From: Montifringilla adamsi
Lineage: Eukaryota; Chordata; Aves; Passeriformes; Passeridae
Assembly (NCBI GenBank): GCA_017590115.1
Contig: JAGGNK010006426.1
Coordinates: 631,221-695,220 of the forward strand
Length of the DNA: 64,000 nt
Direction: 5' to 3'
The notes beneath the pieces were generated by a model. The model searched no databases and was not told the origin of the DNA. It saw only the letters and a list, made by a program, of their open reading frames with translations. Shown piece by piece: positions 48,198-62,672 of the stretch. Position 1 is the first letter of the stretch; the number at the start of each line of letters is the position of its first letter. The position numbers and the translations under genes were made by a program.

Positions 48198-49350
48198 CAT
48201 CACAGAACCACAGAATGGGTTAGGTTGGAAGAGACCACAGCTAGTCCAATCTCCCTGCTCAAGCAGGGTCATCCCAGAGCACATTGCACAGGTTTTGTTT
48301 CCATATGGTTCTTGAATATCCCCAGTGAGAGGCATTCCACTGTTCCAGAGGGTGGTCACCTGCTCAGTGAAGAAATTCCTCCTCATATTAAGGTGGAACT
48401 TCCTGGGCATAATTTTCTATCTATTTCCTCTTGTCCTACTGCTCAATACCACCAAACCTGGCTCCATCCTCTTAACACCCTCCCTTCAGGTACTTATGTT
48501 CATTGATGAGGTCCCCTTTCAGTCACTTCTTTTCAAGATGGAACAGGCCCATCTCCCCCTGCCTTTCCTTGTAAGAAGGAGATGCTAAAATCCCTTAACC
48601 ATTTTGTTACAGTCCACTAGACCTGCTCCAGGAGCATTGTATCTTCTCTTGAACTGAGAAGCCCAGAACTGGACACAGCAGCCGAGGTGAAGTCTCTCCA
48701 GGGCTGAGTAGAGGGGCAGAATCACCTCCCTTGACCAGCTGGCAATGCTCTTCCTAATGAACCCCAGGACACCGCTGGCCTTCTTGGCCAACAGGACACA
48801 GTGCTGGCTCAGTGTTGTCCACCAGGATGCCCAGATCCTTCTTTTCCTCAGAGCTGCTTCCTAGCAGATCAGCTCCCAGCCTGTTATGGTGCCCAGGTTA
48901 ATCTTCCCCAGGTGCAGGACCCTGCATTTGCCTTTTTTGAATTTCAGACAGTTCTTTGCCCCTCTCTCCATCTTGTCAAGGCCCTTCTGAAGGGCTGCAT
49001 GGCCCTCTGGGGTATTGGCCACTGCTCCCAGCTCTGTGTCATCAGGGAACTTGCTGAGGAGGTATCTGCCCCTTTGTCCAGGTAATTGTTTAACAGGAAA
49101 GTTAAACAATTCTGGACCCAGTGTTGAATCTTTTGGGACAGCACTAGTGACAGACCTCCAATTAGATCCTGTGTCACTGATTGCAGCCCTATGGGATCAT
49201 CCATTCACTCAGTTCTCCCTCCATCTCACTGTCCAGTCATCCAGCCTGAGCTTGCCCATAAGGATGTTGTGACAAATGCGATGCTGAAGTCAAGGTAGAC
49301 AATATCCACTGCTCTTGCTCCATCTATCAACCCACAGGGCCCTCACAGAG
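48198..49350 (-). mobile_element. CR1 LINE, 3' 1.15 kb, minus orientation
   Basis: The plus strand opens 'tcacagaaccacagaatggg' and 'ttaggttggaagagacc', the reversed CR1 3' terminus. It then runs through the 3' UTR and ORF2 into the RT region. Minus-strand frames give SREVILPLYSALERLHLGCCVQFWA (48585-48791) and DDTELGAVANTPEGHAALQ...GKCRVLHLG (48861-49109). It is 5' truncated near 49350 and the frames are shifted relative to each other. Confidence 0.95.
48585..49109 (-). pseudogene. CR1 ORF2 remnant with altered catalytic motif
   Basis: Two open pieces in different frames cover the end of the RT core and the C-terminal region. In the upstream piece the conserved F/Y-A-D-D of the polymerase site reads F-P-D-D (residues 21-24 of the 82-codon frame, about 49038-49049). 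The aspartates are kept but the alanine is lost. The downstream piece keeps the 'VILPLYSAL..LHLGCCVQFW' block. The frameshift between the pieces means no functional enzyme. Confidence 0.88.
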
Positions 49351-52300
49351 TTCCCAGGCCATGGCACCATGACAAATTCTTACATTTATTACTTTTTTGT
49401 TTGTTTGAATTTCTTTCTGTAATATATTTAATGAATATTCCTGTGATAATCTTGAACATTATGCCACTACTGACAAAAATTTTGTAAAGACAATTTTCCT
49501 TCACAGAATATGTAAATCACAAGTTATGTGAAGAGAGTACATTGACTCATCATTTGTATACAGTGCACACATAAGAATGGTGCAGCAGGACAGCTGGATA
49601 AGCAGCAAGTTTCTAGTGTGTATGTTCAATTTGGAAATCAGCAACATCTACTGCATTGGTAGAAGCAGCATATTCTTTGATTTCAAAATAGATTAGAAGC
49701 CCATATAAAGAGAAAACTGCAGATTTTTCAGTTCTTGAAAGATAAAGCGAGCAACATGCAAGAACCCAAATCAAATGACTAAATATTATTTTTCTTGTAT
49801 GTCAGAGTTAGAAACATGAGATTTTCTCATTGTTATTCACCCCAATTTCAAACAATTTTCAGTGGATTTATGTAGAAGGAGAAAAAGCAAAGTGTCCCAA
49901 AGTAAAGCAAAATGTCTAGTAATAACTAAAAATAATAAAATCACATATCTTTTATATGGAGACACAGGAATACCTGTGTTTTACATAGATTAGTAAGAGA
50001 ATGGGGAATGGCAAAAGATGAACATATTTTTCAGTCATGAAAAACCTGTTGGAATGTTTTTTTTCCCATTGTAATTAAATTTTACACGACATGCAAAGGT
50101 TTCTGATGACCTTAAAAAATAAAATATTATGACATTGAATTGATTTAATTATGATGTAAATTGACAGAAAGCAAAATACCAATTTCTTCCTTGCACAACA
50201 CACTGTAAAATAACCACATAAAAGCAGAAGTAAACATAGTAAGAAAGGGACATTTCAATATTCTTGAAATTGAAAGGCATAGTAATTAGCTGGGTGCCAT
50301 TTCAATATCAGTTAACACTGATTAAAGCCAAAACCTCAGATGACATTCACAGCTGTGATAAATTAACTTTATTTGAGTTGCAGTAGTTAGCAAGGATAAA
50401 CTGTCTGTTCCTCATGTTCTGCTTGAGCATTTCCATATTGTAGAATTCTCTTTTTCACATTCCAGTGAAGTTAACACAGAATTTAGGATGCAGTTGCTCA
50501 AATACAAAGGCCCACACAGACCTATAGAAGATGAATGCTTGAAAAATATATCTCTAATTAAGGTACAGATTTTAAAGCAATTTGAAAAATGTCTTTCCTG
50601 TAAACTCTAGGAATTTAACACTACTGTCTTTTACAAAACATTTTCAGTTCCTCCCTTAAGTGACTGAGAAACCCTGAAGCTCTTTAGGTTTCCAAATGTT
50701 ATACAGAATTTAGACTTCTTTTTATAAACCACTTAAAAGAGGGGATTATCGATTGTATAAAATATAAAGAAATGGTATGAGAAAGCAGACCTCCACCAAA
50801 GAGAAGACAACATGAAAAAATGTAAATTCACCCTAATTTTGAAATTATTTCAATAGAGCAGAATTACATGAGAATCCAATGAAGCAAAAATTAATTGAAA
50901 GATATTACAAATGAAAACATTTATGATAAATTTCTGTAATCAGAATTTATCTATTTCTGAATTAGTGAACAAATATTAATTTTAATGAAAATAAACACAC
51001 TGATAAAGACTGCTAATTTCTAACTATATTTTATAATATGTGTAAATAAAAATTTGCTGGCGAGTCTGCCTATAAATTCTCAACAGTTTCATGCTTCATG
51101 ACACGAAAACTGTCTCAACAGTTTTCATTATTGATACTGATGAAGTTGCAGGAGGCAAGATTATTGTTATTTTTTTTCTTACCAAGCAGAGGCATGTAGA
51201 CAAATATCCAATTACTCCCAGAAGAGCTAGTAATTTAAGGGTTTATGTATTATAGGTATTATCTCAGACTTAGCAGGAGGTTTACAAAGCTGGGGGAGAA
51301 GAACATATCAGTGATAACAGACACAAAGAGTACAGAATTTATTGGTCACCAGGAAAATAAATTCAGCAAATTTGCTGAAATCAGCGTCTACTGGGCATAG
51401 ACATATGGACATAATTCCATAAATCATGGAGAAGATCACAACTGCTGACTCACAGCCCACCTACTCAAGAAACCCACTGAACAGAAGAGAAAAACTAAAC
51501 ATGGAACTAATTAGCACGAGATATGAGGAAATAATTTAGCCAATAGAATAAGAGAACTATGCAGCCATTTAGCATTAATTCCTTTATTAGCTAAAATGTA
51601 TAAATAATGAAAAACTTTTAATGGTATTGGGACATCTACCACCAAGAAGCTCAGGGTGAAGGACCAGTGGGATGTTGCTGGATCTACTATGATAACAAGG
51701 TGACAACTGTCTTCTACTTTCTGTTCCCTTCCACCCCCTACCCCCCCATCTTTTCTATTTCTTTCTATTCTTGTACCTCATATTCATCATTAAATCAAAC
51801 CCATGTTATTGACTTTTCCATATGGTCACGTTTTCCCCTTAGTTCAGGTCAGGCAGAAGCATATCTCACTAATCAGATCTTAAGAGAAGGAAAAAATGGC
51901 TTTGAAATATTTTTAAGGTATTTTTTGACATGTATCCATTTTGATGGGCTGTTTTGCATTCTTTAAGTGTAAAAAAATCAAGCAAAATGTGAGGCAGAAT
52001 ATGATGTAAGAAATTGGATCTGAACACTCCATGGTCTAAGCCCTTTGTATACTGTATGAATGTGTGTAATGAGTGTGTTTGTACTCAACGTTGAACTACA
52101 TTTTGGCAAATTTTCTTATGCAAATTTTGGTAAGCTGTTTCAAAGTAGCTTTATTAATACTGTAAGATTGTTTGTATTTTCTGGAAAATTTCAATTGAAT
52201 TACTCACTGATTTGACACAAAAATAGCAAGCAAGAAAAAATAATCTGAATAAAAATCTGACATTATGTGCAAACTATTTTTTGGCCCACCTCTATACAAA

Positions 52301-54366
52301 CATAAACCCCATTTCAATCATATCTGTTATTTACCAGCTTAAAAAAACCAGCTAAATGTAATGGACACTAACAACACTGTCATTAAAATATTAATTAGGC
52401 TTTTATATTAAGAAAGATTACGTACTAATTTCTTTGAGAAGTCCAACAGATAATACTTTTTAAATTAAAATACACTTCATATTCTAGCTAAATAAACCAG
52501 AGAATCTATAGTTTAGAACATGCTTATTCCAGGTTAACAGTTATTTTGGTTTGGGGTATTTTGGTTTTATTTTTTGTAGGTTGGGTTTTTTTTTTTAATC
52601 CTGTGCAGTTAACTTTTTAAACTGCTGTATGGACTAGTTAAAATAAGATAGTTTATCATAATTCTGATTTTGAGCAGAGATGGAAATCCACACTGACAAC
52701 ACGAAGAACAGGCACATTTATATTTAATAAGAAGTCTAGATTTTAAGTGGTAAAAACATTTTGTAGAAATTATTACCTCTTTTAAAATGTTTTGGAAAAT
52801 TATATATGTATTTCTGAAGACAGCTCACCATGTGAATCTGTATTTAAAATGTATCATATAATCCTATAGAATTTTTCTTAAATAACTATGTCCACCATTT
52901 AGCAAGTGCTAAAATACCTAATTAGCATTGAAGATCAAAATTATCACATGATAAAGAAGGAACAGGATTTTTTGCATATAAATTTCCCTCCAAGAACCTC
53001 ACACTGAATACATGATGCCATCAACTGGATCTATTAATGATGCAAGGTGCTTCATACTTTCAGCATGAGATCAGAATTACACAGGATTATTAATAGGGTT
53101 GTATTTTACCACTTAGTACCATCAGATATTTACAGAGACAGAAACAATTATAAATGACACATTGAACTGCTGAAAATATTATGATAAAGCCAATCTGTAC
53201 CAACATATACTTTATCTTTGTGCACTATTTGTTTGCAATAATTTTCATTAGTTTTCTACCACTTATTCAAACCAATTAATTCATGGAATATCAGTGCCAG
53301 AAATGAACATTTTTATCTGTTGTTTAAGTAAATCAATAAATGGATGGATTTTACCTGTGAAGTTTTGTTCAAAACTCACTTCACTAATTTTGAACTGGAA
53401 CTGTGAAAAAGGCAAATTTGTAACGCAAATATTTCTGTTCCACATAGCGCCTAACTCTTCATGTCTTATGGAAGAAATGTGAAATATAACAGACTTCTTA
53501 GGGCTTCTTTCATTTTGTATTAGAGCTAAGTCTGATAGTACATTTCAAAAACAAGGGAGAGGTTTTCATTTGTTCTTTGGGGATTAAAGAAGTAATCACA
53601 CCCTGGAAACATGGCTTTCATTGTAAGACAGACAATATCAGCAATTAGTTGCAAAGGTTCTAAATGCATAAGGATGGCGCAGTTGGCCATACTGAATGTG
53701 TTTTGTGGACAAATATACTGATTTGTACCCTGTTCAAAGGAGATTTAGCCACTTAATTTAGCAAATTTCAGATTTCCTCTTTTATTTTTATTAACAAATA
53801 TGTGCATTTTCTAGTGTGCTTTTTTCACTAAATAGAAGAGGCTTTTTATCCAGGAATGAAGTGTATGAAGTCTAGGTTGGGTAAGATGACTTAGATACTA
53901 CTGATACATTTCCGTGCTTTACAGACTCTTAGGGAATGGTGGAGTCTCCTGGATGACATCTCCTTTGACCTTCAAGTAACTGCAGTACTGCTGAGGCCAG
54001 TGTTCATGGGGCAAAAGGTTCTTCTAAACTTAAATGCTATAATAAATCACATAGAAATAGGCATAGCAAATCAGATCTGTGGTTCATTGAATCCAATATC
54101 TTGTTGCGCTGGCATGCAATAGTGGTTTCAGAGGCAAAGGAGCAAGTTACACCATTTATTTCTCCAAAGTGCAAGTTGTAAAAGCTGGCTTTTACTCTGA
54201 CTTCAAAAAAGCATTCTCCTTGGCATTGTGATAGAGTGAATAAAGTGCCTGGCACACAGACAAAATCTCTAAAATCTCTTGGGACTTTACTTGCTCTTTG
54301 CAATTAAGGTGTAATTAAGCTGTGTTAGATCAAATGCTGAGCTGAGCACTTCATAGCTGCTAATAC

Positions 54367-54422
54367 TACACACACACACATATATATATATACAGATATT
54401 ATTATTATTATTAATAATAATA
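54367..54422. repeat. (CA)n(TA)n with an ATT/AAT palindrome
   Basis: (CA)7 then (TA)6 and, after 'cagat', an ATT array that inverts into AAT, forming a perfect 20-bp palindrome at 54403-54422 (arm tattattatt). Confidence 0.93.
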
Positions 54423-57400
54423 CATATATTTGACAGTTAAGACAGTTAAGAGAAGATGTTGCATTTGGAAGAGGAGTTCAGCAGTTGGAGCAGGTCAGAT
54501 TTGTTTGTCAAATTCCCATATGACTTTGCTGTTTATCAAGTGTAAAACTTCTGGAGGTATGCACTTTCACCTCAGAAACTACTGTTACAATTGCACAGCC
54601 AGTGCAATCCTGAGATGAAATTGGACTCTTGCAATTAACATATTTCCTGACATAATTTCAATTAGAAATCTTTAGTATCAATGGGAATAAAGGATCTAGA
54701 AATAATGTTTGGCTTCCAAAACCCATACAGCATTTGAAAGGCTGAAAGTTGATAGGAAGTGGAAGAAGTCTGATTAAAATTAATCTAGGAGCCGTCGTGA
54801 GGTTCCAAGTTTACCTGTAATTCTATCTTCCTATACTAAACCTTGAATTTTTCTCTTCCATAATATAATATCACTTTTGACAGCAGAGAATGAATTGCAT
54901 GAGGAACATCCCTGATGAAATACTTATAGCAGAAGAGTGTACAGAATTTCCTACATTTTTTTTTCATGAGCATCATATGCCTTTTTTATTTCTGTACCTT
55001 TATTAGTAAATTACAAAGAAAAACAAGAGTTATGCAATGCATTTGTTGAATTCGTGACCTTCAAAGCCTCACTTTGTTACAAGACCAATAACCATACAAA
55101 TGTTCCTCCTATTTCATTTGGAATAGTTAGGGTAATAGCTATAAATTAGAGGAACTGTAACATTGGTTGTTGCTCCAGCACTTCATCCTGCTGCAAACTC
55201 TATGGGTTACTGGTGCCTGGTGGTAGTAAAATGCTTTTTAGTCTTTTCTATCAACCTCTGTATAAAAAAAGTAAAAGAAAAGGTTTATTTCCACATGTGC
55301 AACTTTCAGCATCTTGTCCAAACCTCTCAGTTTTGTTTGTGTATAGATTGCAGCTGATTGGTTTTCAACACTTTAAGAGCCTAATTCCAGCTATTGTCCA
55401 TTTTCCTTATCTCACTTTATTATTTTCACTGTTGAAATGCAGCCTTTTGGACTGGAAATAAGTAATTAATAATTTAGCACTGAACAGTGAGAAATATTTG
55501 CCAGAGGGGTTTGTTGTGGGTTGTTTTTTTCTTCTGTTTGTTTGCTTGCTTGTTTGTTTTAGATATTTTAGCTTGCTCATTTGTTTGTTAAGTTTTATGA
55601 TTCTCTAATACTTTCTGCAGAACAGATGAGTGTACAGCAAGTCACACATGTAGGAAGGGAGTAAGTCAGCCACCTGGCTCCCTCAGTGGTCACTGAGCCA
55701 GTAATGTATTCTTTCCGGATGGTCTAAAGCATAAGTATATCCATTCCAATTTCATTTTAGGCAAGATGGCACTTGATTATCCTTGGAACCACCTATTGCC
55801 AGACATTAAATTTACCTAACAGATCTCTTTATAACAAAATATGGTCTTTCTTAACATGTCCTACTCTAAATAGTTATATTTAGATGGAAAGTTTGTAATA
55901 ACTTTTTATTGCACCATTGTTGCTTTTTATTTTTCTTTTCTTTATGTTTTTAACATTAAAAATGAGTAAGAATGAAGGAAGCATTTTTGCTTAAATTTTT
56001 TCTCATCCCCATTTGATTATAAGAGATGGATTTAAACGCTGGTGTTCCCTGGTGTCTTGGATAAATGGTATGTGGAGCACACATATTCTACCTGAAAAAT
56101 AGGAAGAAAGAAGCTGAATCATTTCCTGTACAATTATACAAGTTAATACATATTTCTTCAGCGTGATGAATAAATAATTAAGTTTATAATGCTTTATAGA
56201 GCAAATCATTAAGCTGACCATGTGTTAGATAGAAAAAAATTAAACATAAGCACCTTTTATAACCCCAGTTCAGGTTCAGGACTCACGTTGACCACTGACA
56301 TCAAGTATAGCACATGTATTAAACAGACCACCTTTTTAAGCTGCTTGTAAAAGATGACCTAAGTTGCTACCTCATAATGCCTTTGTTTCAGTGACATCAT
56401 TTTGTTTCCCTCATTTCCCTCTGATGACTTAGATAAATATTTATTTCAAAAGGAAAGGGGGAAAAATTGCTAACATTTTAATTTTCCTGATTCTGTGTTG
56501 CTTAAAATGGATACAGGAAAGCTTTTATTCAACATGTTAGGTTTGAAACATAGATTAATTTCTTGATAAAGTGCAAACAGATAGAAAAATATATGCAGAG
56601 CCTATCTGTTTGAAGTTAGTACCAAATCTGAGAAAGCCCAATCTTTTCTACTTAGCTGTCTACAGAGGCTGTACATATCAGGTTTATGGGAGGCTGGAAC
56701 TTCAGTGAAATGTAGAGCAACTCAAATCATGCTAGTCATTTCCTTTTAATAGAAAGTTGAAAAGGAACTATACTACAGACCAGTAAGAAGAGGTTCAGAT
56801 GGTCATCTCTTCTCTGCATCATGCACTACAAAAGGATGCAAAAGACAAAAAATAAAATACTTCTGGTCTGTGATCTGGGATTATGTTTTTATTTTCTTCT
56901 CCCCTCCTCCCCAAATGCATTTGAATAAGCAATATTAGAAAATGCATGGTGAAAAATATGAAATTCCATTTAAGAATGTGGTTTAGATAAGGTTTACATG
57001 TTCCAGTAAATTCTTTCAAAACACAATCATTGACAATACTTTACAGGAAGTAATGAGTTTTTGGAGAATCTATAGCAGGTTTAGTTTTAAAAATTCAGGA
57101 TTCTTTAACTTTTAGGCAATAATTTCAGAAAAAGGCAGAAGGAATATGCATCAAATGTACCGTAATGAATACTAAAAAAAATTCTGAAGACTGTGATCCA
57201 CAGATAGCATTTCTATTGTAATTCCAACATCCTGGAGTAAATTAATTTAGAGAACTGCTCTTCTTTTGTGATAACAGACAAAATTCTGCACAATGAACTC
57301 AACTTCATATTCACCTACCTCTGTTTCTCTGGAAAATGATGGTGGCAGGGCACTGCTTTCTGGTGCTTTGACATACCCATTGTAGGCTACTTAAAAGCAG

Positions 57401-59470
57401 TTTTAATGGGGCAAAGGAGGGAGGTTTTCAGACTCTCCAGCTATATTAAAGCTCTATGATGCACCAGCTGTCCATGGAAACACATCAAAGAGGAAAAAAA
57501 GGGCTATCCACGGGAATACAAAATGGCACAAATCCAATACAATGGCACAAAAAATACCCCCAAACATTGAGGAAGCTTTTTAACCTGCCAAACCTTGCTA
57601 GCTCTAGAACCTAACTCTAATAAAAATTTCTGCAAGCTAAGAGTCCTCCTTCTCACCTCTTCCAGGCAACATGCAGTCACGTTTCAGATAGTAATATCAC
57701 AACAGGGATTTTAGAAGCATTTCAAGAGGAATAAAAAAATGAAAATTGTGAGACATAATTTTCATTGAAGCTTCCTTGTTTAAGCAAGTAACCTCTTGGC
57801 CTAAAAAGAAGTATATATGAATTTGTAGCAATTAATTCTTTAACAGCTTAATAGTCATAACAGCAGTATACACATATAAAATGTTTTGCTCCTTGAAGCA
57901 AATAAGATGACATTACAGTTCAGTATTGAATCATAATTGAATCCTGTGCAATCTCACAGGAATTCCAAAGTATGCCATTTACATATTTACCTAACAGCAC
58001 AACACTGAATTGAAAATACAGTAAAATTCTGCCAATGCTTGGCTGAAATATGTTATGTAGTCTCGTTGATCCTGCAGTACACTTAAACCTGGATAAAACT
58101 AATTTTCAATGCTAATCATTTTTGTTCAGGCTACATCCGACAGGTAGGGGAAGTTTAATTAAATATTAGATTTTTCATATCCTATATTTGTATATTTAAA
58201 TTTAGTGTAGTTTGCCATCACTTATGGTTCTTGTTTTCAACAGCAACAGCAGGAGAATATGTAGCTTTCTACAGTGTAGCTATTCTAATTCCTTAACATA
58301 CAAGAGGAGAAAAACAAAGCAAGCAATAAACAGTTCAACAGTTTGAGTGAGAATATTTGGCTTTGTTTTCTTTTGTTTAATGTTTAAAAATAAAGAAATA
58401 AGCTGTAATGTTAAAAAGAGGCTGTAGAGTATAAAAACAAAAAGACAAAAACCAAAATCGAAATCATATAAACTATATTTAAAGCTAAACTTTGTTTAAC
58501 ATCCAGTTTTAAAGCTTTTTTCTTCAGAAAAAAGACAGGTTTGTCAGGTGTAGAGACACACTACCATGGTGGATAAGGATGAAATAGATGACTGCTTCAG
58601 GTTTTGTCCAGAACACTAGTATGTATGATTCTACACTTCCAAAATAATTTCCACAAACACTAGCTTGATTAACTTCCTTTAAAAAAGCAAAGAAATCTTT
58701 ATCCTTGCATTCTGTGACTCCAGAAACTGTTCTAATAGAACCCAAAATACCAGTATCATGCTAAACTAGACTCATCCATAATAAGAAAAACAATGTTGTA
58801 TTGAAAAGGAGAATTATACAGTTTATGCAGATTATTCCATTCTGGAGTGGATGACACTTCAGAATGACATGTCATGACACTTTTATCAAATTCTCATTTA
58901 AAGCAGATACTGACTCCATAGAACTACTTTTTGTTTGTTTTCCTTTCTCTTTTTATTTTAGTGGTACATTGTGAGCAAAACTTAATGATCTAAAACAAAT
59001 ATTTCCACCCCATTTTGTAGCCAGATCATATTTTACATTTATTTACTGATAATCAGATTATACAACAATCTTCTTGTTTCACACAAACCTTTATGCAATC
59101 TCCAAGTTCTAATCAAGTGGATTAAATCAGTGTTTTGATAGGTAAATGTATTTTCAAATAATGTTAATATGTTAAGGAACTTGAGTGACAATTCAGTTCC
59201 AGTAAGGCAGAATTTATATGGTTCTTCATTTTGCCATGCTTGGGGGTGTAATTAACACTATTAAGGTTTAGAAATCACTCCTGGAGTATAAGCTAGGTTT
59301 TTCCAAAATTAAACAAAGTATATAATATTCTAGAGAAATTGCAGGTTCTTTGCAAAACCAAGCAGATTTCATCTCATCAGTTGCATTCTGATAATTTTGA
59401 AAACACTTAGTGCAGAAGAATAACAATTACTGGCTTTTCACTTGTTCGTTGCTTTCTTGGTTTGTTGAGG

Positions 59471-59512
59471 TTTTTTTTTTGTTTGTTTGTTTGTTTTTTT
59501 GTTTTTGTTTTA
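59471..59512. repeat. T-rich (TTTG)n tract
   Basis: T10 followed by three GTTT units and longer T runs with G interruptions. Low complexity. Confidence 0.9.
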
Positions 59513-62102
59513 ATTCTCCAAGAGAGTTTCAGAATGTAGCAAGCATCTCCTCTACACATTTGAAAACAACAAATGTACAGAAATGTGTACTAACTGTATA
59601 ATTTCATACTTTACATAAAAAACCCCAAAACATTGACACTGTCCAAAATAAAGCACATTAACTAAGAGTCAAAGACAAATGAAAGTCTCTGAAAAAGCTG
59701 CATAATGTAAACCTTTCAAAAATGCCAAGGGATTTGGCAAAATAGACAAAAATATTGCCATTGGTGTGCTTTCTTTGTAGTTTTCATGTGTTCTCACATG
59801 ACCTGTAACCATTGCACACTTTCAAATGTCACCTATTAAAGTTTGGATATCTTAAATTCAAGACACAGATAGACAAAAGCAAATTATGCCCTAGAAGAAC
59901 ACTTGATGTCTGACAGGCAACCAGACACGAGAGACAGCTGGTCTCTTGCAGCAGCTACATAGTCTATCAGATCACTAAAACAGTCTGCAAATAGGTTATA
60001 TCAATAGTACTGGATTTTTACCTTCATCTTTACAAAACATTAACTCAATCTTCTGCTTGTATAGGATAGCTAATTGAAAGCAGAGGAGGCATGAGACAAG
60101 AAACCAATATTACACCATGTTTGAGAAAGGATCTATGGGTGATACCTTAATCGACAAAGCCATAAAATAAAATTCTGTAAAGGCTAAAACTGCTGGAAAT
60201 GCTAGTCATCCAAGCCATGCAGGACAGATATAGAACTGTAATTTGATTAAAAATAGAAAGCTTGGATTCACAAAAGGAATAATAGTACCTAAGAGTTTTC
60301 AAAGAACAAGCAAAGAATCTCTTAGGAAAAATGCATACATATCATATTTAATTTTTTTATATTGTATTTATTTATATTTTCATGCAGTTCTCAGAAAGAT
60401 ACTTCGATATTTCTTACTATATGTAGCCTGCATACATTCTGTATACATTGCTAACATAACAAGTTGATTTTTTAAACTATGTATCCTGTTTGGAGAGGGA
60501 AAGGATATTAAAAATGGATTTCCTCTTCAGGAACATAGAAAATAGTTAGAAAATAAAACACTTATTCAGATTTTAAAATAACCTTATTCTTTATTTCTGT
60601 AAGTGGGAATAAGATAGCCTTTTAATGGAATTTGGCATTTAAGAACCAGCATTTTCTGGTTTAGATCCCACCAACAGGCAGGCCACAGCAATCAAGTATT
60701 AGCAATCATGTGTTCTTTCAAGACATGATATAATTAGAATGCAGTACATAACACAGAGTTTATTTATTTATTTGAGAGCGGTGTGTTTGTGTGTGATTGT
60801 GCATACACACATATTTGATTATAAACATAAGGTTCATTTATTTAATTTCAAAGTTCTGAAGATCTCTGCTATTTCTCCCTTTTTATTTAAAAAAAAATTA
60901 CCTGTCATATACCCTCCTTCATGTACCTTGCCCTCTGGGGAAAAGTACTCATAATTCTGATGAAATGTGGTCGATTTTTCAGACTTTTCTTCAGATGCAT
61001 TTTTATTGTGTCACTCCTGTGCATTTGAATTTTTGGTGTAAATCTTATTTGAGGTTAGCAGTTTCAGTATCATTAGCAAATCATCTCATAGAGGTAAAAT
61101 GTGGCTTACAAGAGTCACACCAACTTTCAGAACATGTTTCTGAAACAGATATTGTAAATTGACCAAGAGTCTTAGATACAGCAGAGCTTTATCTCTGTAC
61201 CAGGATTTGTACCAGAAGTATATATGAGACTAAGTGTTGATACCTTCAGGCTTTAAAGGTGAGGACAAATGAGATTCACAGTACAGAGCAGGACATTAAA
61301 GTGCTGAACTTTCTAGCAGCTTGTTGTAATATAAATTTTTTAAGATAAAATTAACTTTTTTCTTCAGAGGAGTCACTTATAATTACTATGTGACATTGTC
61401 AAGATTCAAGTGAGAGAGAAAAGGGTCCATATGAATTTTTTCTTGGACTTCCAACATGTTTTAGAACCATGAAGGATCTTGGAAGTGTGGCAAATCTGAC
61501 ATGTGCTACTTTCTCACCAGAAAAGCTAGGGAAGCTTTTGACAACTCAGAGTTTTATTTGAATGTGGGGCTTTTCTTTCTAGTTTGAGAATTTTATCATA
61601 TTGAGGTATCACTCTCTTCTTTCAGCCTCTGCAGATAAATATTACTAGAAAATACTCATTGCCCTTAACCCTTGCATTAGTTATTTTCATTAACCCTATG
61701 TCTTTTTGGTGGCTTCTGAAGAGATGCAGAATATCTGCTAAAACAACATGTGAAATGTGACAACTAATTCTTCATATTATATTGGCTCCAAGTGTCTGTT
61801 GTCTTACCTGTCATGTTTTTGTACTGTTGAAAAGACCAGGTCATCTTTTAATTGCCTAATCAGTGTCCTGGAGTTACTCACAAATGAGACACCTGTCTTG
61901 AACTTTGCTTTGCTTTGAGAATTCTTGTGTCAGTTTCTTTATTTATTTCTTTTCTTCTCCCTGTTCTGTAAGGAATTGAGCTTTCAAAATTCTTGGTCAT
62001 GATACATTTCTTCTTTCAAATTTTGTAGTATGCTTAGAACCCTAAGGGTTCAATTTCTTATCAATAGGATGGAAATTAAGAGAGAGGCATTAGCCACTGT
62101 GA

Positions 62103-62672
62103 CTCAGTGTCCTGGTTTCAGCTAGCATAGAGTTAATTTCTTCACAGAGCTGTTACAGTGCTGTGTTTTGGATTTGGAATGAGAATGGTGTTTGGTTTTT
62201 TTGAGAAGTTGTGTTTATTCTAAGTGAAGGAATTTTCCTTGTCTCATGCTCTGCCAATGAAGAGGTGAGCAAAAGAAACTGGCAGGGAGCACACCTGGGA
62301 CAGGTGACTCTAACTGTCTGAAAGGATAAATATGATAGGATGTCATGCCCAGTATACAAACTGGAGGCAGTTACCCAGAAGGGCCACAGCTGGGGGTTTG
62401 GGAAAGCTCTTCTGGCATTGTTAGTGGGGTGTTAGTGGGTGGGCATTGCACATGACTTGTTTTTCCTTTATTGTTATCATTACTATTATTATAATTTACC
62501 ATTATTACTGTATTTTATTTTAAATGAATAAACTGTTCTTATTTTAACCTACAAGTTTTTCTTTGATTCTCCTCCCCATTCCACTGGGGTGAAGTGGGCA
62601 AAGAAGGGGGTGTTTGAGTGAGTGGCCGTGTGTTGCTTTGATTTCCAGGCAGGCTTAAACCACAGCACTGAG
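62103..62672 (+). mobile_element. Solo LTR (family 2), well preserved, with target duplication
   Basis: The LTR spans 62108-62667 (560 bp). It begins TGTCCTGGTTTCAGCTAGC and ends GGCTTAAACCACAGCA. The flanking 5-bp sequences CTCAG (62103-62107) and CTGAG (62668-62672) differ at one base and fit a 5-bp ERVL-type duplication. Inside, in LTR order, are a TATA-like 'agtatacaaactgg' (about 62352) and AATAAA at 62527-62532, followed by a GT-rich region and the 'ccattccactggggtg' block. No viral genes remain. It is related to the copy at 28652. Confidence 0.92.

Larger units (their letters stand above)
49351..62107. other. Long AT-rich unique block, no gene recognised
   Basis: In these 12.7 kb I recognise no transposon, exon or RNA gene. 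The simple repeats are listed separately, plus a 'tttgcttgcttgtttg' tract at 55535-55560. The open frames reach at most about 100 codons (51667-51966 plus) and have no domain signature. The low repeat density makes it the best place to look for conserved non-coding elements. Confidence 0.55.

Noticed and set aside
48801..49272. Plus-strand open frames of 85-94 codons
   Set aside because: Antisense to CR1 ORF2. The minus strand carries the recognisable RT blocks.
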